NCBI RefSeq assembly: GCF_001905655.1
Contig: NZ_JMHT01000003.1
Location: 62,001-126,000 of the forward strand
From: Mycobacterium sp. ST-F2
Lineage (GTDB): Bacteria > Actinomycetota > Actinomycetes > Mycobacteriales > Mycobacteriaceae
Reading direction: 5' to 3'
DNA: 64,000 bases
The notes under the pieces were generated by a model. The model was not told where the DNA came from. It made no database searches and saw nothing but the letters and a program-made list of their open reading frames with translations. Below are positions 27,493 to 35,030 of the stretch, piece after piece; position 1 is the first letter of the stretch; each line of letters starts with the position of its first letter. The translations under genes and the position numbers were made by a program.

Positions 27493-27952
27493 CCGTCGCT
27501 CCGATAAAGGTCGGCACCAGGCGCGCAAGCGCGCCGTCGACCTGCTGTTCGAGGCCGAGGCCCGCGGGATCACCGCGGCCGAGGGCGCCAAGCTGCGCAA
27601 CGCCATCGCCGACAGCGACCCCGAGGTCTCGGTCCTGAACCCGTACACCGTGACCGTCGCCAACGGCGTCACCGAGCATGCGGCGCACATCGACGACCTG
27701 ATCTCTGCCCACCTGCAGGGGTGGACGCTCGAGCGCCTGCCCGCCGTGGACCGTGCGATTCTGCGCGTCGCGGTGTGGGAGCTGCTGCACGCGACCGACG
27801 TGCCGGAGCCGGTCGCTGTCGACGAGGCTGTCGAACTGGCCAAGACGCTGTCCACCGACGAATCACCCGGTTTCGTCAACGGGGTTCTCGGCCAGGTCAT
27901 GCTGGTGACGCCGCAGATCCGCGCAGCGGCAGCGGCGGTCCGGGGCGAGTAG
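27485..27952 (+). CDS. nusB: Transcription antitermination factor NusB
   Basis: A 155-residue all-helical protein typical of NusB ([15 protein letters not shown] start; [17 protein letters not shown] and [12 protein letters not shown] near the end). With NusE it binds boxA RNA in rRNA leaders to prevent premature termination. It overlaps efp by 8 bp, as in other mycobacteria, and the following acidic protein gene starts 2 nt after its stop. Confidence 0.95.
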   Translation: MPDRRSDKGRHQARKRAVDLLFEAEARGITAAEGAKLRNAIADSDPEVSVLNPYTVTVANGVTEHAAHIDDLISAHLQGWTLERLPAVDRAILRVAVWELLHATDVPEPVAVDEAVELAKTLSTDESPGFVNGVLGQVMLVTPQIRAAAAAVRGE

Positions 27953-27954
27953 CC

Positions 27955-28494
27955 ATGGACGAGCCGCAGGACTGGGCGCCGTACTCGAGTGTCGAGGACG
28001 CGGCGAAGGTCTACCTGCGTGATCCGGAACTGGCGCTCGAACAGTTGCGGTCGGTGGTCGACTTCCGGTCCATCAAGTCGTTCATCATGTCGCGCGGCGC
28101 GTCCGAGGAATCCTGGGGCGACGCCGTGTGGCAGGAGGTCGTGCTCACCGATGGCGAGCGGCTGATCATGTGGCGCGCCGACGACGACGAGAACGGCGAC
28201 GACGAACACCTGCGCCGGACACTGGACACCTCGGTGCGGACCATCCTGCTCTCGACCATCACCGACCACATCCTGACCACGCAGTTCGAGGTCCTGGCCG
28301 ACGGCACGCGGCGCCTGGCCGAGGTCCGGCTGCGGATGTACACCCAGCTGATCACCCGCAGCCGGCAGAAGTCGGCCATCGACAGCGACTTCTTCTGTGA
28401 GTCGTTCCGGTACACCAAGTCGGTCGACGACGGCGGGCTGGCCCAGATGCAGCGGCTGCTGCAGTTCGGCCGCGAGCTTTCGCACGCCTTGTAG
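27955..28494 (+). CDS. Conserved hypothetical acidic protein downstream of nusB
   Basis: A 179-residue soluble protein without signal peptide or membrane segment. It is acidic near the centre (WRADDDENGDDEH) and has a predicted alpha/beta layout with helix-rich ends. I do not recognise a named family; a gene of unknown function also follows nusB in M. tuberculosis (Rv2532c), but orthology is uncertain because that protein is shorter. It starts 2 nt after nusB, so it is part of the pepQ-efp-nusB unit. It marks the last conserved gene before the accessory block. Confidence 0.7.
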   Translation: MDEPQDWAPYSSVEDAAKVYLRDPELALEQLRSVVDFRSIKSFIMSRGASEESWGDAVWQEVVLTDGERLIMWRADDDENGDDEHLRRTLDTSVRTILLSTITDHILTTQFEVLADGTRRLAEVRLRMYTQLITRSRQKSAIDSDFFCESFRYTKSVDDGGLAQMQRLLQFGRELSHAL

Positions 28495-28536
28495 CCCGTC
28501 TCCCGGACATCGGGAGAATTCGTGACCCACGTCTCA

Positions 28537-28549
28537 GTAACGCCGTTAC
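28537..28549. promoter_or_regulatory. Candidate operator GTAAC-N3-GTTAC overlapping the -10 of the Mo-oxidoreductase gene
   Basis: A perfect 5-bp inverted repeat with a 3-bp spacer, whose right arm overlaps the -10 hexamer TACAGT (28547-28552). A protein bound here would block RNA polymerase. The form resembles TetR-type operators, but no regulator gene is adjacent. Confidence 0.4.
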
Positions 28550-28552
28550 AGT
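28547..28552 (+). promoter_or_regulatory. -10 hexamer TACAGT, leaderless start of Mo-oxidoreductase gene
   Basis: TACAGT ends 6 nt before the ATG at 28559; there is no Shine-Dalgarno. Confidence 0.45.
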
Positions 28553-28558
28553 CGGACG

Positions 28559-30808
28559 ATGGGAACCGAGCCGAGAGTGATCGCCGAGGTCGGCGAAGAC
28601 GGACTGCATCTGCACGCCTGTTGCCTCTGTGAAGCCATGTGCGGCTTGGAGATTCAGGTGTCGGGCGGCAAGGTCGCGAGTATCCGGCCCAACAAGGCCG
28701 ATGAGTGGAGCGCGGGCCACATCTGCCCGAAGGGCGCCTCGCTGGGCGCCCTGCACGAGGATCCCGACCGCATCCGCCGGCCGATGATCAAGGTCGACGG
28801 GCAGTGGCACGAGGTCGACTGGGACACCGCGTTCCGTCGTTGCACCGAGCTGCTGGCGCCGGTCATCGCGAAGCACGGTATCGGCGCCGTCGCGGCGTAC
28901 ACCGGAAACCCTCTGGCGCACTCGTTTTCGCTGTCGCGGTACGCGGCGATCCTGCTCGGCCTGTCCGGCATGCCGATCACCTATTCGCCGGGCACCATCG
29001 ACCAGTGGCCGAAGAACCTGTCGTCACACCTGATGTACGGCAGCTGGTGGGCCTTCCCGACCCCGGACCTGCAGCGCACCGACCTGCTCGTGGTGATGGG
29101 CGCCAACCCCGCGGCGTCGCAGGGCTCGCTGTTGGCCGCACCCGACATCATGGGCATCATCAGCGGAATCCGTAAGCGCGGCAAGGTCATCGTGATCGAC
29201 CCGGTGCGGACCCAGACCGCCGCCAAGGCCGACGAGTGGCTGCCCATCACGCCGGGCACTGACGCGGCGCTGCTGCTGGGCGTCATCCATACGGTGTTCG
29301 ACGAAGGGCTGGTCCATCTCGGCGCGGTCGCGCAACACCTTGACGGGGTGGACGCCCTGCAGAAGGCAGTGGCCGACTGGTCGCCCGAAAGAGTCAGCGC
29401 CGCAACAGGAATCGACGCGGTCCGGATTCGGGAACTCGCCCGTGAGCTGGCTGGCACGCCGCGGGCCGTCGTCTACGGCCGCATCGGCACCTGCAATCAG
29501 GAGTTCGGCAGCCTCGCGAGCTGGCTGATCGACGTCGTCAACATCGTCACCGGCCACTTCGACGTCCCCGGGGGCGCGATGTTCGCGACACCGACCGCGT
29601 GGACCGTCACCAGCCAGACCATCCCGGGGCTGGAGGACGGGGCGGCCAACTTCGGCCGCTACCAGACCCGGGTCCGCGGGGCCAAGGAGGTCATGGGCCA
29701 GGTGCCGGTCTCGTGCATGCTCGAGGAGATCGTCACGCCGGGTGAGGGCCAGCTGAAGGCCCTGATCACGGTGGCCGGCAACCCGGTGCTCTCGACACCG
29801 GGCGGCGACAAGCTCGACGAGGCGCTGCCGGGCCTGGACGCGATGATCTCGGTGGACCTGTGGCTCAACGAGACCACCCGGCACGCCGACGTCATCCTGC
29901 CCGGCGCGTCGTGTCTGGAGCAGGCGCACTCCGCCGACCTGCTGCTGGGCGCGGCGATCAACAGCTTCGCCCGCTACTCGCCGCCGGTGTTCCATCGTGA
30001 GGACCCGGACGCGCCGGAGGAGTGGGAGATCCTGATCCGGCTGACCGGGTTGTGCACCGGTACCCCGGCCGAGGACGTCGACGTCGCCGCGCTCGACGAC
30101 GGCTGGTTCGACTACCTGTGCTTCACCCAGGGCCTCGACGGCGCCGAAATCCGCGCGAAGTACGACCATGGCGGCCCCGAGCGCATGCTCGACCTGACAC
30201 TGCGTACCGCGGCGTTCGGGGACCGGTACGGCGAGAACCCCGACGGCCTGACGCTCGAGAAGCTCAAGGCCCATCCCGACGGCATCAACTACGGCCCCAT
30301 GGTGCCTCGGGTGCCCGAGATTCTGGGTACCGCCGACAAGAAGGTCCGGCTGGCGCCGCAGTACCTGCTCGACGACCTGCCCCGGCTGGCTGCACGGCTG
30401 GACCGCTCCGACGATGAGCTGGTGCTGGTGAGCCGGCGGCATCTGCGGTCCAACAACTCGTGGCTGCACAACGTCGGCGCGCTCATGAAGGGCCGCGACC
30501 GCTGCACGCTGCTGATGCACAGTCGGGATGCTGCTTTGCGAGGCATAGCGGACGGCGACAATGCCGAAGTCGCTTCCGGTGCAGGGAAGATCGTCGTCCC
30601 CGTCGAGGTGACCGACGCCATCAAGCCGGGCGTGGTGTCCATGCCGCACGGTTGGGGTCACGGTCGGCCGGGCACCCGGCTGGGCATCGCCAACGCGTCG
30701 CCCGGGGTGAACACCAACATCCTGTCGCTGCCGGACTTCATCGACGAGCCGTCGGGCAACGGCGCGCTCAACGGGATTCCGGTGACGGTGAGCGCGGCGG
30801 GGAGTTAG
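28559..30808 (+). CDS. Molybdopterin-dependent oxidoreductase (formate dehydrogenase/nitrate reductase superfamily)
   Basis: A 749-residue stand-alone catalytic subunit of the bis-MGD family. The N-terminal 4Fe-4S site is C21-x2-C24-x3-C28 and C56 (ICPKG). The central body has GSLLAAPDIMG and DPVRTQTAAKADEW motifs that hold the guanine dinucleotides, and the C-terminal cap domain contains LVSRRHLRSNNSWLHN and PHGWGHGRPG. The region where formate dehydrogenases carry Cys or Sec reads TYSPGTIDQWPK, so the Mo ligand is unclear and a formate dehydrogenase call is unsafe. No Tat signal, so cytoplasmic. No electron-transfer or membrane subunit gene is adjacent; a ferredoxin gene occurs 1 kb downstream in another operon. 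Confidence 0.86.
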   Translation: MGTEPRVIAEVGEDGLHLHACCLCEAMCGLEIQVSGGKVASIRPNKADEWSAGHICPKGASLGALHEDPDRIRRPMIKVDGQWHEVDWDTAFRRCTELLAPVIAKHGIGAVAAYTGNPLAHSFSLSRYAAILLGLSGMPITYSPGTIDQWPKNLSSHLMYGSWWAFPTPDLQRTDLLVVMGANPAASQGSLLAAPDIMGIISGIRKRGKVIVIDPVRTQTAAKADEWLPITPGTDAALLLGVIHTVFDEGLVHLGAVAQHLDGVDALQKAVADWSPERVSAATGIDAVRIRELARELAGTPRAVVYGRIGTCNQEFGSLASWLIDVVNIVTGHFDVPGGAMFATPTAWTVTSQTIPGLEDGAANFGRYQTRVRGAKEVMGQVPVSCMLEEIVTPGEGQLKALITVAGNPVLSTPGGDKLDEALPGLDAMISVDLWLNETTRHADVILPGASCLEQAHSADLLLGAAINSFARYSPPVFHREDPDAPEEWEILIRLTGLCTGTPAEDVDVAALDDGWFDYLCFTQGLDGAEIRAKYDHGGPERMLDLTLRTAAFGDRYGENPDGLTLEKLKAHPDGINYGPMVPRVPEILGTADKKVRLAPQYLLDDLPRLAARLDRSDDELVLVSRRHLRSNNSWLHNVGALMKGRDRCTLLMHSRDAALRGIADGDNAEVASGAGKIVVPVEVTDAIKPGVVSMPHGWGHGRPGTRLGIANASPGVNTNILSLPDFIDEPSGNGALNGIPVTVSAAGS

Positions 30809-30810
30809 AC

Positions 30811-30884
30811 GCCGGCTGCGCGTTGACTGTGCGTCTACGCAGACCGCTACTCGAACTTTCCCTGCGTCATCGCAATCTCAACTG
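30811..30884 (-). repeat. Dispersed intergenic repeat, copy B
   Basis: Read on the minus strand this 74-bp segment aligns with copy A at 20627-20690: GTTGAG left end, AAAGTTCGAGTAG core, short palindrome (TGCGT-AG-ACGCA) and GTCAACGCG right end. It starts 3 bp after the stop of the Mo-oxidoreductase gene, so it may also act in 3' end formation. Confidence 0.6.
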
Positions 30885-31049
30885 AACGCGGTTCGATTCA
30901 TCGAGATTCGAACTACCTGGCGTTTCCGAGGTGGCGCAATGGTGGTTGAAATGGGTATTTGCCCAGGTCAAGCCTGTGGCAAGGCGGCGCAATGCAGGTA
31001 CCGTCGAGTCACCCGTTTTGCGGGTGCAGACCTGACCCGCGGCGGTCCC

Positions 31050-31055
31050 TAGGTT
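31050..31055 (+). promoter_or_regulatory. -10 hexamer TAGGTT, leaderless promoter of the GntR-ferredoxin-ABC-flavoprotein operon
   Basis: TAGGTT ends 7 nt before the GntR start at 31063 with no Shine-Dalgarno. All downstream genes overlap or nearly abut, so this is the likely promoter of the whole operon. Confidence 0.45.
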
Positions 31056-31062
31056 CAACCGC

Positions 31063-31803
31063 ATGCCCGAGTCCTCCCCGACGCCGCTGCGCCGGCGCGC
31101 CGACCGCGCCCGCCAGGTGGCCGACGTGCTGCGCCACCAGGTGCGCGACGGCGTCTACTCCGACGGCCTGCCCGGTGAGGCCGACCTGGTCGCCGAGTTC
31201 TCGGTGTCGCGCAACACCGTGCGCGAGGCCCTGGCGATCCTCAAGGCCGACGGGGTGATCGACCGCGGGCCGCGCGTCGGCACGCACGTGGCGCAGCGCA
31301 AGTACGACCACGGTCTGCATGCACTGGTCGGGCTGAAGGAAACCTTCAAGGACTTCGGCGAGGTCCGCAACGAGGTCCGCGCCGCGACACAACTGCCCGC
31401 CCCCGCGGCAGTGGCCCGCCGACTGCGGCTGAATCCGGGCGAACCGGTGGTCTTCATCGAGCGGCTGCGCTATCTGGGCGACCTGCCGCTGAGCCTGGAC
31501 CTGACCTACCTGGTGCCCGACATCGGTGCCGCGGTGCTCGAGCACTCGCTGGAGACCAACGACGTGTTCGCGCTGATCGAGCAGGTCACCGCACGGCGTT
31601 TGGGCTCGGCCGACATTGCGCTGGAAGCGGTTTCGGCCGACCCGCACACCGCAGCCACCCTGGACATCCCGGCCGGTGGAGCGATCCTCATGCTCGAACG
31701 GCTCACCACCCTCGACGACGGGCGTCCCGTCGACCTCGAATACATCCGTTTGCGTGGTGACCGAATCACCATGCGCGGCAACCTGTTACGGAGTGAATCA
31801 TGA
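31063..31803 (+). CDS. GntR-family (HutC/UTRA-type) transcriptional regulator
   Basis: A 246-residue regulator. The N-terminal winged helix covers about 15-85 (LPGEADLVAEFSVSRNTVREALAILKADGVI is the GntR signature region) and a UTRA ligand-binding domain covers about 95-240. UTRA domains bind small effectors, often the transported or metabolised compound. Being the first gene of the operon, with a 4-bp ATGA overlap to the ferredoxin gene, it probably represses the operon and itself until the imported substrate or a derivative binds. Ligand unknown. Confidence 0.87.
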   Translation: MPESSPTPLRRRADRARQVADVLRHQVRDGVYSDGLPGEADLVAEFSVSRNTVREALAILKADGVIDRGPRVGTHVAQRKYDHGLHALVGLKETFKDFGEVRNEVRAATQLPAPAAVARRLRLNPGEPVVFIERLRYLGDLPLSLDLTYLVPDIGAAVLEHSLETNDVFALIEQVTARRLGSADIALEAVSADPHTAATLDIPAGGAILMLERLTTLDDGRPVDLEYIRLRGDRITMRGNLLRSES

Positions 31804-32030
31804 CGCTGGTCAACAACCAACGCGCCGACGTGCCGGTCACCATCGACGAGTCGCTGTGTATCGAGGGCTGCACCCTGTGCGTCGACGTGTGCCCGCTGGA
31901 CTCCCTGGCAATCAATCCTGACAACGGCAAGGCCTACATGCACGTTGACGAGTGTTGGTACTGCGGCCCGTGTGCCGTCCGCTGCCCGACCGGCGCCGTC
32001 TCCGTCAACATGCCCTATCTCATTCGCTAA
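31800..32030 (+). CDS. Small 2[4Fe-4S] ferredoxin, AprB-like
   Basis: A 76-residue ferredoxin with two cluster motifs: C20-x3-C24-x2-C27-x3-C31-P and C52-x2-C55-x2-C58-x3-C62-P. The segment KAYMHVDECWYCGPC before the second cluster resembles the beta subunit of APS reductase (AprB), which hands electrons to the flavoprotein AprA. The long C-terminal tail of true AprB is missing. Since an AprA-like flavoprotein closes this same operon, the two are the likely partners. ATGA overlap with gntR upstream, 8 bp to the binding-protein gene downstream. Confidence 0.85.
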   Translation: MTLVNNQRADVPVTIDESLCIEGCTLCVDVCPLDSLAINPDNGKAYMHVDECWYCGPCAVRCPTGAVSVNMPYLIR

Positions 32031-32038
32031 GGACCCTC

Positions 32039-33454
32039 ATGAAACACTTCACCGCCCTGGTCGCCACGGTCGTCCTCGCTGCCACCGGCTGCTCGGTCGA
32101 CTCGGCCGGCAAAGACGACAACGCCGTCAACGTGGTCGTCGGCTACCAGTCCAAGACCATCAACACCGTCACCGCCGGAACGTTGTTGCGTGCCCAGGGA
32201 TACCTGGAGCATCGCCTCAATGACATCGGTGCGAAGACGGGCAAGAAGTACCACGTCGAATGGCAGGACTACGACACCGGTGCACCCATCACCGCACAGA
32301 TGGTCGCCGAGAAGATCGACATCGGTTCGATGGGCGACTACCCGCTGCTGATCAACGGGTCCAAGACCCAGAGCAACGAACGCGCCAAGACCGAACTGGT
32401 GTCGGTCACCGGGTCCAGCCCGACCGGATCGCTGAACATGGTTGTGGTGTCCCCGGATTCGCCGGTTCAGTCGCTGAACGAGCTGGCGGGGCAGAAGGTG
32501 TCGGCCAGTGTGGGTTCGGCCGGTCACGGCACCCTGGTGCGGGCGCTGTCGAAGATCGGCATCGACCCGAAGACCGGTGTCGAGGTGCTCAATCAGCAGC
32601 CGCAGATCGGCTCGTCGGCGCTGGAATCGGGTCAGGTCAAGGCGCTTTCGCAGTTCGTCGCCTGGCCGGGGGCGCTGGTGTTCCAGAACAAGGCCCGGCT
32701 GCTGTACGACGGAGCCGAGCTGAACTACCCGACGTGGCATGGCGTCGTCGTGCGACGGGCTTACGCCGCAGCACATCCCGAGGTGCTCGACGCGTTCCTG
32801 CAGGCACAGCTCGATGCCACCGATTTCCTGAACACCAAGCCACTCGAGGCGGCGAAGATCGTCGCGCAGGGCAGCGGCCTGCCGCAGGAGGTCGTGTACC
32901 TGTACAACGGTCCCGGCGGCACCCGGTTCGATGCCACGCTGAAGCCGTCGCTCGTGGAGGCGCTGAAAGGCGATGTGCCGTACCTGAAGTCGATCGGTGA
33001 CTTCGCCGACCTGGACGTCGCCAAGTTCGTCGAGGACGGACCGCTGCGCAAGGCGCTGTCGGAGCGTGGCCGCGACTACAACACCGAGGTCGCCCGGACC
33101 GCGAACCCGTCGCTGTTGCACGGCACCGACCCGGTCTGCAACCTCCCTGCCGACAACCCGGCACTGGCCGGTGAGCTGTGGTTCGACGGCTCGGACACCA
33201 CGCAGCCGGCGGCGAACCCGACGTGCTTGCTCAAGGCGATCCGGGCCGCGGAGGCCAAGGGCACCAAGGTCCGGGCGGCCTACGTGCCGGACGCGGAGTT
33301 CGGAACCCGTTGGCTGGCGGACAAATCCGTGTGGGTGCAGCAGGGCACGGAGTTCGTACCCTTCGACACCGCGGCAGGCGCTCAGCGCTACCAGGCCGCC
33401 CATCCCGGTTCGTCGGTGGTGACCTACCAGCAGGCTCTGGTGGGTGTGGCATGA
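32039..33454 (+). CDS. ABC transporter substrate-binding lipoprotein with NosL-like C-terminal domain
   Basis: A 471-residue lipoprotein (lipobox LAATGC, Cys18). Residues about 30-350 are a periplasmic binding domain of the SsuA/NrtA/TauA class (VVVGYQSKTINTVTAG; GSMGDYPLLING; LAGQKVSASVGSAGHGTL). Such proteins bind sulfonates, nitrate, taurine and related organic ions. Residues 364-471 are an additional domain with a Cys pair (C367, C396). Its segment RWLADKSVWVQ then EFVPFDTAAGAQRYQAAHPG resembles NosL, a copper-binding lipoprotein, though this is by-eye similarity. Typical binding proteins of this class are about 320-340 residues, so the extension is real. The stop overlaps the permease ATG. 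Confidence 0.82.
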   Translation: MKHFTALVATVVLAATGCSVDSAGKDDNAVNVVVGYQSKTINTVTAGTLLRAQGYLEHRLNDIGAKTGKKYHVEWQDYDTGAPITAQMVAEKIDIGSMGDYPLLINGSKTQSNERAKTELVSVTGSSPTGSLNMVVVSPDSPVQSLNELAGQKVSASVGSAGHGTLVRALSKIGIDPKTGVEVLNQQPQIGSSALESGQVKALSQFVAWPGALVFQNKARLLYDGAELNYPTWHGVVVRRAYAAAHPEVLDAFLQAQLDATDFLNTKPLEAAKIVAQGSGLPQEVVYLYNGPGGTRFDATLKPSLVEALKGDVPYLKSIGDFADLDVAKFVEDGPLRKALSERGRDYNTEVARTANPSLLHGTDPVCNLPADNPALAGELWFDGSDTTQPAANPTCLLKAIRAAEAKGTKVRAAYVPDAEFGTRWLADKSVWVQQGTEFVPFDTAAGAQRYQAAHPGSSVVTYQQALVGVA

Positions 33455-34305
33455 CAGCGATAGCCGCGGTGTCGGCGGTACCGGCGCTGCCGGTCGAGGC
33501 TGACCTGCCGCGGCAGCGCGGATCCGCGAAGTGGCGCAGTTATCTCGTCAAGGCGCTGTCGGTCATTGCGGCCGTGGGCATCTGGCAGCTGCTGACAGCC
33601 AACCACGTCCGGTTCTGGCTGCGGTTCGACAACCTGCCGACGGTGACCCAGATCGCCGCGAAGTTCGTCGAGCGCCTCGGCGCCACGCAGTACTGGCTGG
33701 ACCTGACACAGTCGGTGATCCGGATCGTCACCGGATTCGGGCTGGCGGCGGCGATCGGCGCCGCAGTCGGTATCGCGCTGGGCCGGTCGCGGCTGTTCGC
33801 CGACATCGTCGGCCCGCTGACCGAACTGGCCCGCCCGATCCCGGCCATCGCCCTGGTGCCCGTCGCCATCCTGCTGTTCCCGACCGACGAGGCCGGCATC
33901 GTGTTCATCACGTTCGCGGCGGCGTTCTTCCCGATCATGGTCAGCACCCGGCACGCGGTGCGAGCGTTGCCGACGCTGTGGGAGGACTCGGTGCGCACCC
34001 TGGGCGGCACACGCTGGGATGTGTTGCGGCAGGTGGTGTTTCCGGGAGTGCTGCCCGGGCTCTTCGGCGGCTTGTCGGTCGGCATGGGCGTGGCCTGGAT
34101 CTGTGTGGTGTCCGCGGAGATGATCTCCGGCCGGCTCGGCGTCGGCTACCGCACGTGGCAGGCGTACACGGTGCTGGACTACCCGAGCGTCTTCGTCGGC
34201 ATCATCACCATCGGCGCACTGGGTTTCGGCACGGCGGCGGCGGTGGAATTGATCGGCCGGCGGCTGACGCGCTGGCTGCCGCGCGGTGAGGAGAACGGGC
34301 GATGA
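33451..34305 (+). CDS. ABC transporter permease (SsuC/TauC-type)
   Basis: A 284-residue permease with six hydrophobic segments from about residue 35 to 275. The cytoplasmic EAA loop reads EDSVRTLGGTRWDVLRQVVFPGVLPGLFGG, the contact site for the ATPase. Family: BPD_transp_1, alkanesulfonate/nitrate/taurine type. It is coupled to both neighbours by 4-bp overlaps. It should form a homodimer in the membrane and import the ligand of the lipoprotein. Confidence 0.92.
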   Translation: MTAIAAVSAVPALPVEADLPRQRGSAKWRSYLVKALSVIAAVGIWQLLTANHVRFWLRFDNLPTVTQIAAKFVERLGATQYWLDLTQSVIRIVTGFGLAAAIGAAVGIALGRSRLFADIVGPLTELARPIPAIALVPVAILLFPTDEAGIVFITFAAAFFPIMVSTRHAVRALPTLWEDSVRTLGGTRWDVLRQVVFPGVLPGLFGGLSVGMGVAWICVVSAEMISGRLGVGYRTWQAYTVLDYPSVFVGIITIGALGFGTAAAVELIGRRLTRWLPRGEENGR

Positions 34306-35030
34306 GCGGCTTGCAGCTGGAGGTGTCCCGGATTCGGCTGTCCTACACCGGCGAACCGGTCGTGGACGGCCTGAGCCTGACGGTGCAGCCCGGGGAGATT
34401 CTGGTGCTGACCGGGCCGTCGGGCTGTGGCAAGTCGACGGTGCTGCGGGCGCTGGCCGGGCTGCTCAAGCCCGACGCCGGGAGGGTGCTCGCGGACGGCG
34501 AGCTGGTGACCACCACGTCGCGGGACCGCGGCATGGTGTTCCAGGACAGCGCGCTGTTGCCCTGGCGCACAGTGCGATCCAACATCGAGTTGGCGCTGCA
34601 GTTGCGCGGCGTGCCGCGCGCCGGGCGCCGCCAACGCGCCGAGCGCTGGATCGACGAGGTGGGGCTCACCGGCTTCGCCGACTTCCTGCCCAAGAGCCTG
34701 TCCGGCGGTATGCGCCAGCGGGTTCAGTTGGCGCGCGGACTTGCCGGGGCACCGCGGGCCGTCCTGATGGACGAGCCGTTCGGCGCCCTGGATGCAAAAA
34801 CCCGACATGCCATGCAGGGGTTGTTGATCGACACCTGGCAGGCCCATCCGACCACCATCGTGTTCGTCACGCACGACGTCGACGAAGCCCTCGCCCTCGG
34901 CGACCGGGTCGCGGTTCTCGGCCGCGCCGGCGAGCCGCTGCGCGCCCTGCTGGACATTCCCAGCCCCCGTGACACCGACGCCTCCCGCACCGAGCTGCGG
35001 GCCGAAATCCTTGGAGCACTACACCAATGA
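34302..35030 (+). CDS. ABC transporter ATP-binding protein (SsuB/TauB-type)
   Basis: A 242-residue ATPase. Walker A GPSGCGKST (38-46), Q-loop in FQDSALLPWRTV, signature LSGGMRQRVQLAR and Walker B VLMDEPFGALD with the H-loop VTHDVDEAL are all intact. It energises the permease encoded just upstream; the ATG lies in the permease stop overlap, and its own stop overlaps the flavoprotein ATG. Confidence 0.93.
   Translation: MSGLQLEVSRIRLSYTGEPVVDGLSLTVQPGEILVLTGPSGCGKSTVLRALAGLLKPDAGRVLADGELVTTTSRDRGMVFQDSALLPWRTVRSNIELALQLRGVPRAGRRQRAERWIDEVGLTGFADFLPKSLSGGMRQRVQLARGLAGAPRAVLMDEPFGALDAKTRHAMQGLLIDTWQAHPTTIVFVTHDVDEALALGDRVAVLGRAGEPLRALLDIPSPRDTDASRTELRAEILGALHQ

Larger units (their letters stand above)
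30809..31062. other. Intergenic region with repeat copy and inverted repeats
   Basis: This 254-bp gap has no gene. It holds repeat copy B (30811-30884, minus orientation), an inverted repeat GTTCGA-N11-TCGAAC at 30891-30913, and, just before the GntR gene, a leaderless -10 hexamer. A stretch at 30968-30988 loosely resembles the left end of the repeat. Confidence 0.5.

Noticed and set aside
28559..30808. Calling the molybdoenzyme a formate dehydrogenase
   Set aside because: The Cys/Sec ligand region is not recognisable and no formate dehydrogenase partner genes are present; only the superfamily is supported.
30885..30914. GGTTCGATTC resembles a tRNA T-arm
   Set aside because: No acceptor stem, anticodon arm or D-arm can be formed with the flanking bases; it is better described as part of an inverted repeat.
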